Below, piece after piece: positions 6,505 to 11,809 of a stretch of DNA of 11,809 nt (within the stretch, counting starts at the first letter, position 1; every line of letters begins with the position of its first letter). This DNA is from Actinomycetes bacterium. Lineage in GTDB: Bacteria > Actinomycetota > Acidimicrobiia > Acidimicrobiales > Acidimicrobiaceae. The position numbers were made by a program, and so were the translations under genes. The notes beneath the pieces are model-generated. The model was given only the letters and a program-made list of their open reading frames with translations, was not told the origin of the DNA and did no database searches. Location of the stretch: NCBI GenBank assembly GCA_021792075.1, contig JAJYVK010000021.1, forward strand, positions 1 through 11,809, read 5' to 3'.

Positions 6505-9500
6505 CTATGCGCTCAGGCTGGTCATTCGGCTCGGGTCGAATATTGCATTCGCGCCAAACAGAACCCTCAATTCACCAATGAGGCCGCCTTTGTCATTCAC
6601 TTTGAACTCAACAGGAAGCTGATAGACGTCGTCGCCTATATGGAGGCGAACCGAAACCTCTCCTGGATGCTCCATCAGCAGGCCCTTCAGTCGCACCAAG
6701 TTGCTTCTCGTCAGCTGAGAGAGCGCAATGCAAATCCCCAATGGCTGTGATGACCCAGCGGACAGATTCGGCCTGGAAATAGAGTGCGCCACGAGCTTTG
6801 GCTGGTCGTCCCTAGCATCGAGACGGCCTTTCACCACGAATATGGCGTCTTCTTCAAGCATGGCACCAAAATCTGCCATCTGCCTTGGAAAGAGAAAGAC
6901 CTCGATCGAAGAGCTCAGATCTTCGAGGACAAAACTTCCCATGAGGTCCCCGCGCTTTGTGTAGCGCCGGCTGACCGAAGTAGCCACGCCGCCAACCGTG
7001 ATCATCTCCTCTGCACGAGGGGTAGATAGCAGCTCATGGGCCTCGGATATGGAGAACTCCGCGACTCGGGCCAGTGCCTTCTCAAGCCCGAGCAAAGGGT
7101 GGTCGGACACATACAGCCCCAGCATCTCCTTCTCGGATGCCAGCAATTCCGTCTTTTCAAACTCGACCTCTGGAATCACGACCTCGATCATTGGAGCAGC
7201 CTCCAATTCGTCGGAGGCATCGAACAGACTCATGATGCCGGCTTCAACCTCTTTGCGCTTAGTGAGCGCCCGATCGATTGCAGTCTCATATATCTCAAGT
7301 AACCCTTTTCTCGGATGTCCGAGCGAGTCGAAAGCACCCGACCTTATCAGAGCTTCAACGCCTCTTTTGTTGAGAGCCACAGGATCAACCCTCATGCAAT
7401 AGTCCACAAAAGAGGCAAAGGGTCCGTTCCTATCCCTCTCGGCGACTATCAGCTCCACCACCGACTCTCCCACATTTCGGATTGCGGCTAATCCAAAACG
7501 GATCGACCCATTGCCTTCTCCGGCCATGATCGCAGTGAAGTCAGAGCGCGACACGTTGACGTCAGGGACCATCACTTGAATCTGATGCTCTCGGGCGTCG
7601 GCCAGATATACAGCCGTCTTTTCCTTGTCATCTTTGACCGATGTGAGAACAGCAGCAAGAAACTGCACCGTGTAGTTGGCCTTGAGCCAAGCAGTCTGAT
7701 AAGCGACCAAGCCATAGCCGTAGGAGTGGCTCTTGTTGAACGCGTAGTCTGCAAACGGCTCGATGATGTCGAAGAGAGCGGTGCCGATCTCCTCTCCGTA
7801 GCCGGAACTCTTGCATCCCTCGACGAACTTCTCCCTTTCGGCCTGGATGAGGGATCGTATCTTCTTCCCGCAGGCCTTGCGAAGGTTGTCTGCCTCGGCA
7901 AGGCTGTATCCAGCAAACTTCTGTGCCACCCTCATCACGGACTCCTGATAGATCATCAGTCCGTAGGTATCAGCAAGGATCTCCTCGAGATCGGGGTGCA
8001 GATAGTCGATCGGTTTACGAGCGTTCTTGCGATCGGCGTAATCGTTATGCATGTTTGCAGCCATAGGACCTGGCCTATATAGCGCTACCAGCGCAGCAAC
8101 GTCGTCAAAGCTCGTCGGAGCCAAGGAGCGCATTAGGGCCCTCATCGGTCGGCCCTCCAGCTGAAACACGCCGATAGAATCAGCTTCGCGAAGCATCGCC
8201 AGAGTCTTGGCGTCATCGAGGGGAATCGAGTCGATATCCGGCCTATCCCCCGTCGTCTCCATTATGAGATCCAGCGCCCGCTCTATTATCGACAGAGTCC
8301 TTAGCCCCAAAAAATCCATTTTGAGAAGTCCCAGCTCCTCGACACCGTGCATCTCGTACTGAGTCACAATCGGAGCCTGATCGGCTGGACTTCCGGGATC
8401 AGGCTTCCGCTGGATAGGAAGGTACTCAGTCAGCGGCTCGTGTGTAATTACTACTGCGGCAGCGTGGATTCCATCCTGCCGCCGAAGACCTTCAAGCCCA
8501 CGAGCAACCTCGATGACTCGTTTGACGTCGGGATCGCTCTCGCACATCTCCCTGAGCTCTGAGGCCATGTTGAAGCCGTCCTCGTAACCATCGACTCTTT
8601 CCAGGCAGGCGCTGAGCGGGGTATCCCTGCCCATGATCAGAGGCGGCATTGCCTTAGCGATCTTGTCTCCTATCCCGTAGGGATAACCAAGCACTCTAGC
8701 CGCATCGCGAACTGCCGCCCTTGCTTTGATAGTGGAAAAGGTGACGATCTGTGCAACACGGTCCCAGCCATACCGCTCCGCGGCGTAGCGGATCATCTCC
8801 GACCGATAGCGTTCGTCGAAGTCCATATCGATGTCAGGCATCTGGATTCTGCCCGGATTCAAAAATCTTTCGAAAATGAGATCGTACTTGATTGGATCCA
8901 GGTCTACGATGCGAAGACAGTATGCCACGCAGCATCCAGCGGCAGATCCCCGCCCAGGGCCCACCCGAATGCCATGCTCCCGGGCATATCGGATCAGATC
9001 CCATACCACGAGAAAATAGGCTGAAAAGCCCATCTGCGAGATTACCGAGAGCTCGTAGTCAAGCCTGGTGCTGACCTCCTCAGGTGGATTCGATCCATAA
9101 CGTGACTCGGCGCCTTTGTACGTCAGATGCCTAAGATACCTCGCGGCGGACTCCTCGTAGGACTCCTTGCTCTGGAACTCGATAGGAACTGGAAACTCAG
9201 GGAGCTTCGGCTTTCCGAACTCAATCTCCACCTGAGCCCGCTCCGCTATCCAAAGCGTATTATCACAGGCCTCTTCCACCTCGGAAAAAAGCTTTCGCAT
9301 CTCCGCTGCGCTCTTGAGATAATGCTGATCACCGTGGAACTTGAAACGCTTCTCATCTGCCAGGGTCGCACCGGTCTGAACGCACAACAAAGCATCATGA
9401 GCAACCGAATCTTCCCTTGAGTTGTAGTGAGAGTCATTAGTTGCCAACAACGGGGCATTCAACTTCCGCGCTAGGGCAATCAACATCGGATTTGTGTGCT

Positions 9501-10116
9501 TCTGCTCAGGGATGCCATGATCTTGAAGCTCGACAAAGAGATTATCGCGGCCGAAGATCTCCTGAAGGTTTCCCGCGATCTTGTATGCCTGCTCGACATC
9601 ACCCTTGAGAAGGTGCTGAAGCACCAGCCCACCGAGGCATCCCGTTGTGGCAATTACCCCCTGGTGATACTTCTCCAGCAGCTCGAAGTCAACTCGAGGC
9701 TTGTAGTAGTAGCCCTCCAGATAGGCGCTGGAGGAGAGCTTCATCAGATTTCCGTAGCCCTGATTGTTTTCCGCGAGCAGAATGATGTGGTAATAGAGCT
9801 TTTCACCGCCATCGGAATCCCCGCCGGTGTCGTCAACCCTGCCCCTCCGTGCGGGTCGATCAAATCGAGAGCCGCCCGACATATAGGCCTCAATACCTAT
9901 TATCGGGTTGATCTCTTGAGAACGGCACTCCTTGTAGAAGTCCAACACGCCGTACATGTTTCCGTGGTCCGTGATAGCGAGTGCTGGCTGGGAATCCGCC
10001 TTCACCTTAGCCACCGCCTCTTTAATCCTGGCGGCACCGTCAAGCATCGAGAACTCAGTGTGGGTATGCAGATGAACAAAGGATCTCATCTTGCTAGCCC
10101 TTGTCCCGACATCCAA
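6505..10116 (-). CDS. dnaE: DNA polymerase III alpha subunit, DnaE1 type
   Basis: A 1203-residue replicative polymerase that extends DNA in the replisome. Domains in order: PHP (about 12-290), polymerase palm/thumb/fingers (about 300-830), tandem helix-hairpin-helix region (about 870-930), clamp-binding segment (961-965), OB fold (about 1038-1112) and a C-terminal tail that binds tau in relatives. Polymerase motifs are GPGRGSAAG (386-394), PDIDMDF with the first catalytic aspartates (428-432), and KMDFLGLRTL with the third (D601). The PHP metal site is complete: H17, H19, D26, H51, E76, H110, C160, D228 and H230 align with the nine residues of the proofreading PHP of mycobacterial DnaE1, so built-in 3'-5' exonuclease activity is expected. 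The clamp motif reads IMSLF where QxxLF-type motifs are usual. ATG 10116 (GAAAGGG five bases upstream) and ATG 10089 (AAGGG eight bases upstream, starting MRSFVHLHTH) are both credible starts. Confidence 0.98.
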   Translation of the reverse strand: MDVGTRASKMRSFVHLHTHTEFSMLDGAARIKEAVAKVKADSQPALAITDHGNMYGVLDFYKECRSQEINPIIGIEAYMSGGSRFDRPARRGRVDDTGGDSDGGEKLYYHIILLAENNQGYGNLMKLSSSAYLEGYYYKPRVDFELLEKYHQGVIATTGCLGGLVLQHLLKGDVEQAYKIAGNLQEIFGRDNLFVELQDHGIPEQKHTNPMLIALARKLNAPLLATNDSHYNSREDSVAHDALLCVQTGATLADEKRFKFHGDQHYLKSAAEMRKLFSEVEEACDNTLWIAERAQVEIEFGKPKLPEFPVPIEFQSKESYEESAARYLRHLTYKGAESRYGSNPPEEVSTRLDYELSVISQMGFSAYFLVVWDLIRYAREHGIRVGPGRGSAAGCCVAYCLRIVDLDPIKYDLIFERFLNPGRIQMPDIDMDFDERYRSEMIRYAAERYGWDRVAQIVTFSTIKARAAVRDAARVLGYPYGIGDKIAKAMPPLIMGRDTPLSACLERVDGYEDGFNMASELREMCESDPDVKRVIEVARGLEGLRRQDGIHAAAVVITHEPLTEYLPIQRKPDPGSPADQAPIVTQYEMHGVEELGLLKMDFLGLRTLSIIERALDLIMETTGDRPDIDSIPLDDAKTLAMLREADSIGVFQLEGRPMRALMRSLAPTSFDDVAALVALYRPGPMAANMHNDYADRKNARKPIDYLHPDLEEILADTYGLMIYQESVMRVAQKFAGYSLAEADNLRKACGKKIRSLIQAEREKFVEGCKSSGYGEEIGTALFDIIEPFADYAFNKSHSYGYGLVAYQTAWLKANYTVQFLAAVLTSVKDDKEKTAVYLADAREHQIQVMVPDVNVSRSDFTAIMAGEGNGSIRFGLAAIRNVGESVVELIVAERDRNGPFASFVDYCMRVDPVALNKRGVEALIRSGAFDSLGHPRKGLLEIYETAIDRALTKRKEVEAGIMSLFDASDELEAAPMIEVVIPEVEFEKTELLASEKEMLGLYVSDHPLLGLEKALARVAEFSISEAHELLSTPRAEEMITVGGVATSVSRRYTKRGDLMGSFVLEDLSSSIEVFLFPRQMADFGAMLEEDAIFVVKGRLDARDDQPKLVAHSISRPNLSAGSSQPLGICIALSQLTRSNLVRLKGLLMEHPGEVSVRLHIGDDVYQLPVEFKVNDKGGLIGELRVLFGANAIFDPSRMTSLSA

Positions 10117-10229
10117 ACCCTTTCAAAGCCTGACAAAATCTCTCGTCGAAAGTACCTATCGCAACTTTTCGACCGCATTACAAACTTACTCCGCAAAACT
10201 TTTCGCAGCACCAAATAGAGCAAAATTAA

Positions 10230-10245
10230 ATTACATCTGTGTAAT
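10230..10245. promoter_or_regulatory. Inverted repeat upstream of dnaE
   Basis: ATTACA and TGTAAT flank a 4-base centre, a perfect 6-4-6 dyad about 115 bp upstream of the dnaE start and next to AT-rich sequence. It could be an operator or simply part of the AT-rich promoter region. I find no convincing -35/-10 pair for dnaE in 10117-10260. Two direct copies of ACTTTTCG (10164-10171 and 10198-10205, 34 bp apart) also lie in this leader. Confidence 0.3.
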
Positions 10246-10264
10246 CCATGAATAATGAAAAGTC

Positions 10265-10302
10265 GCCTTTCGAAGTTCCGGTTGCGCCAGCCACTTCGAG
10301 GC
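10265..10302 (-). terminator. Intrinsic-type terminator downstream of the tautomerase gene
   Basis: On the minus strand GCCTCGAAGT (10302-10293) pairs with ACTTCGAAAGGC (10276-10265), giving seven continuous pairs plus three more after a two-base bulge, around a 16-nt GC-rich loop. The T-rich tail GACTTTTCATTATT (10263-10250) follows directly. It lies about 22 bp after the tautomerase stop and insulates dnaE from upstream read-through. Confidence 0.6.
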
Positions 10303-10324
10303 TTTATCTGTTGAGTCCACCCGG

Positions 10325-10516
10325 CTAGACGTCCCGTTCTGAAAAAGGCACTCCAGCGACCGACCAATGCTCGGAATCGATCTCATTTATGATGACCCTC
10401 ACGCTCGCCGGCTTAGCATTCACGGCTTCTACAACTGCGTCGGTAATCGCCTTCAACAGGTTCCTTTTCTGTTGCGCTGTCCGACCCTTTAAAAGTGAGA
10501 CCTGTACAAGCGGCAC
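10325..10516 (-). CDS. 4-oxalocrotonate tautomerase family enzyme
   Basis: A 63-codon protein, the usual size for this family (62 residues after Met removal). It has the catalytic amino-terminal proline (Met-Pro-Leu-Val-Gln), the substrate-binding Arg11 in LLKGR and Arg39 in VRVIINE. At the position of Phe50 it carries a tryptophan (EHWSVAG), as many relatives do. These enzymes form hexamers and move double bonds in 2-hydroxydienoates or related enols, commonly in aromatic meta-cleavage pathways. The start is GTG 10516, six bases after a strong GGGAGG (10528-10523). It is divergent from the quinone oxidoreductase across a 126-bp gap. The exact substrate cannot be told from sequence; family assignment is secure. 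Confidence 0.93.
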   Translation of the reverse strand: MPLVQVSLLKGRTAQQKRNLLKAITDAVVEAVNAKPASVRVIINEIDSEHWSVAGVPFSERDV

Positions 10517-10642
10517 TTGATACCTCCCAATCTATCTATTACATTCCAAGCATCTACTACATCACAGTTCAGACTGACTTTCTGCGCATACAAAGATGGA
10601 TACAAAAGTGTATTATCGGCAAATCCAAGCAAGGGAGCCGAA
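10517..10642. promoter_or_regulatory. Divergent intergenic region with two direct-repeat pairs
   Basis: The 126 bp between tautomerase and oxidoreductase must hold both promoters. An imperfect direct repeat, ATCTATTACAT (10534-10544) and ATCTACTACAT (10552-10562), matches at 10 of 11 bases with an 18-bp period. A second pair, ATACAAAG (10588-10595) and ATACAAAAG (10600-10608), has a 12-bp period. Possible -10 elements are TGTAAT on the minus strand (10543-10538) and TATTAT on the plus strand (10611-10616); neither has a good -35. The repeats could be operator half-sites for shared control. Confidence 0.4.
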
Positions 10643-11623
10643 ATGAACTTCACAGCAATGGCATTCGACAACTTTGGCCCTCCTGACGTCTTTCATAGAG
10701 CAGAGTTGGATCTGCCTGAACCTCTAGACTCGCAAGTCCTTGTAGAGGTGGAGGCCTCATCAGTAAACTTCGCTGACGTTATGGCCAGACAAGGCAAGTA
10801 TCCTCTCGCCGGACCTCCATATGTGACGGGAATCGATTTCGTGGGCCGAGTGATCAAAGCGGGTTCTGATGATGGATCAACTTTAGTCGGCAAGCGGATC
10901 GTCGGCTTTGGAGACACTGGATCATATGCCACACACTTGCTCGCTCCGGTCAGCCTTGTCTTCGAGATTCCCGAAAACATGAAGCTCTCGACCGCAGCAG
11001 CCTGCCCGCTTTTGATCTGCACCACATATGCACTTCTAAACAGGCGCCAGGGGCTGCACCCTGGAGATAACCTCCTAATCCATGCCGCAGCAGGCGGGAT
11101 CGGTCTGACCGCTATTCAGATGGCGAAACAGCTCGGTGCATCATCTATAACTGCCCTTGTCAGCTCCAGCTCAAAGGTGGATTCCGCGCTCCGCGCGGGC
11201 GCAACCGAGGTTATAGTCACGAGCGAAACCCCCGACTATCCGGAAAAGGTTAGAGGCTCTCATCCCGACGGCCTGGAACTTATTCTTAACTCTGTGGCGG
11301 GCAAGACCATTCAAAAGGATCTTGAAATCCTAAAACCAGGCGGTCAGATCGTGGTGTTCGGCATGGCCTCTGGTGAACCAGGGGTGGTACAGACAAACCA
11401 GCTTCACCACTCGTCGAGAACGGTTTCCGGCTTCTCCTTCGGCAACATGCGCAGGACCGATCCCCAAGGGGCCCAGGAGATCATCCATAAGGCGCTACCC
11501 CTTGCGACAAGCGGCAAGGTAGCCTTTGACATCGTCACTGAGTACAGCCTTTACGACGTTCAAGAGGCGCATCGCGCCATTGAATCGAGAACAAGCGTCG
11601 GAAAGCTCATCCTGATCCCTTAG
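10643..11623 (+). CDS. Zinc-free NAD(P)H:quinone oxidoreductase family protein (MDR superfamily)
   Basis: A 326-residue medium-chain dehydrogenase/reductase. The N-terminal GroES-like catalytic domain (about 1-125) has the family pattern VEVEASSVNFADVMARQGKY and the G-x-DFVGRV segment. The Rossmann domain (about 126-270) carries the nucleotide-binding motif HAAAGGIG (147-154), followed by SSSSK near the 2'-phosphate position, which fits NADPH. The catalytic and structural zinc cysteines of alcohol dehydrogenases are absent, as in zeta-crystallin and QOR-type reductases of quinones or enones. The frame is open further upstream, but ATG 10643 is chosen because GGGAG (10633-10637) precedes it and homology begins at once (MNFTAMAF). 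Its 3' end overlaps the convergent amidase gene by 17 bp. Tautomerase and amidase neighbours hint at catabolism of cyclic or aromatic compounds, which is inference. Confidence 0.93.
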   Translation: MNFTAMAFDNFGPPDVFHRAELDLPEPLDSQVLVEVEASSVNFADVMARQGKYPLAGPPYVTGIDFVGRVIKAGSDDGSTLVGKRIVGFGDTGSYATHLLAPVSLVFEIPENMKLSTAAACPLLICTTYALLNRRQGLHPGDNLLIHAAAGGIGLTAIQMAKQLGASSITALVSSSSKVDSALRAGATEVIVTSETPDYPEKVRGSHPDGLELILNSVAGKTIQKDLEILKPGGQIVVFGMASGEPGVVQTNQLHHSSRTVSGFSFGNMRRTDPQGAQEIIHKALPLATSGKVAFDIVTEYSLYDVQEAHRAIESRTSVGKLILIP

Positions 11624-11809
11624 GATCAAGCTCCTTTAGCACCTCCTCCAGCAGTTGCGCCAGACCAATCAGCTCGTCTTCGGTGTCTTCCCTCCCAACA
11701 ATTTGGATCGAGAGAGGCATCGGTTGCGCACCACCGGCGCGGAGACCCATTGGAGCAAAGCCATCACCAAGGTTCAAGTATCGCTTCAGATTTACACTAA
11801 GCGCCACCG
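11607..11809 (-). CDS. Amidase-signature family enzyme, C-terminal fragment (cut by window edge)
   Basis: The last 67 or so residues of a minus-strand gene that continues beyond the window. The segment GGAQPMPLSIQIVGRE followed by an acidic helix (ELIGLAQLLEEVLKEL) matches the C-terminal end of amidase-signature proteins (the usual G-x-P-x-G-x-Q-[IL]-V-G then a leucine-rich helix). The Ser-Ser-Lys catalytic residues lie in the missing N-terminal part, so neither activity nor substrate can be judged; GatA-type and catabolic amidases both end this way. The stop TGA (11609-11607) falls inside the 3' end of the quinone oxidoreductase gene. Confidence 0.72.
   Translation of the reverse strand, partial: VALSVNLKRYLNLGDGFAPMGLRAGGAQPMPLSIQIVGREDTEDELIGLAQLLEEVLKELDPKGSG
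11613..11628. terminator. Small hairpin at the convergent gene overlap
   Basis: TGATCC (11613-11618) and GGATCA (11623-11628) form a 6-bp stem around CTTA, centred on the oxidoreductase stop codon. It sits just where two convergent genes meet, so it could act as a compact bidirectional terminator. The stem is short and there is no clear T-run, so the call is weak. Confidence 0.25.

Noticed and set aside
9496..10218. Plus-strand open frame of 240 codons
   Set aside because: Almost entirely antisense to the PHP domain of dnaE, where the minus-strand protein is certain; long antisense frames are common opposite such genes.
10517..10642. Extended N-terminus for the quinone oxidoreductase (open upstream to about 10517)
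   Set aside because: The extra 42 residues match nothing in the family, would overlap the divergent control region, and ATG 10643 has a good ribosome site.

Overview
The window reads as ordinary chromosomal DNA of intermediate G+C (roughly 50% by eye) from a free-living bacterium. I tentatively place it in the Actinomycetota, perhaps a moderate-GC lineage such as the Acidimicrobiia. The reasons are a DnaE1-type replicative polymerase with an intact PHP domain and, just downstream, a conserved-looking protein that resembles a family I associate with actinobacteria. This is inference from remembered protein families; a 16S or DnaE phylogeny would settle it. I see no tRNA, rRNA, CRISPR array, insertion sequence or phage gene.

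Layout, left to right. (1) 1-310, minus strand: start of an XRE-type helix-turn-helix regulator cut by the window edge, with a promoter whose 17-bp spacer carries a perfect dyad (348-362), an architecture typical of autorepression. (2) 311-973: an intergenic stretch rich in perfect dyads, with stop-broken coding-like stretches on the minus strand, ending in a good sigma-70-like promoter and an AGGAGGT ribosome site. (3) 974-1585, plus: a six-helix membrane protein resembling the GPR1/FUN34/YaaH (SatP-like) acetate carriers, followed by a strong 12-bp hairpin terminator. (4) 1644-2301: no intact gene, possibly the remains of one. (5) 2302-5142, minus: a large membrane hybrid histidine kinase (CHASE3-HAMP-PAS-PAS-HisKA-HATPase-REC) with its own TTGACA promoter and no partner regulator in view. 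(6) 5195-5745: no intact gene, only short coding-like fragments. (7) 10116-5746, minus: dnaE followed after 78 bp by a conserved hypothetical protein with a GNAT-like look, possibly co-transcribed. (8) 10325-11809: a 4-oxalocrotonate tautomerase family enzyme divergent from a zinc-free quinone oxidoreductase, which in turn converges on and overlaps the C-terminal end of an amidase-signature enzyme.

Functionally these are separate units: a sensor/regulator zone, a small-carboxylate carrier, the replicative polymerase, and a catabolism-like cluster (tautomerase, enone/quinone reductase, amidase). Nothing here makes a convincing case for an undescribed multi-gene system. The most interesting observations are the dyads around the regulator, the loss of the glutamine in DnaE's clamp-binding motif beside a fully conserved PHP metal site, and three intergenic stretches that look like decaying genes.
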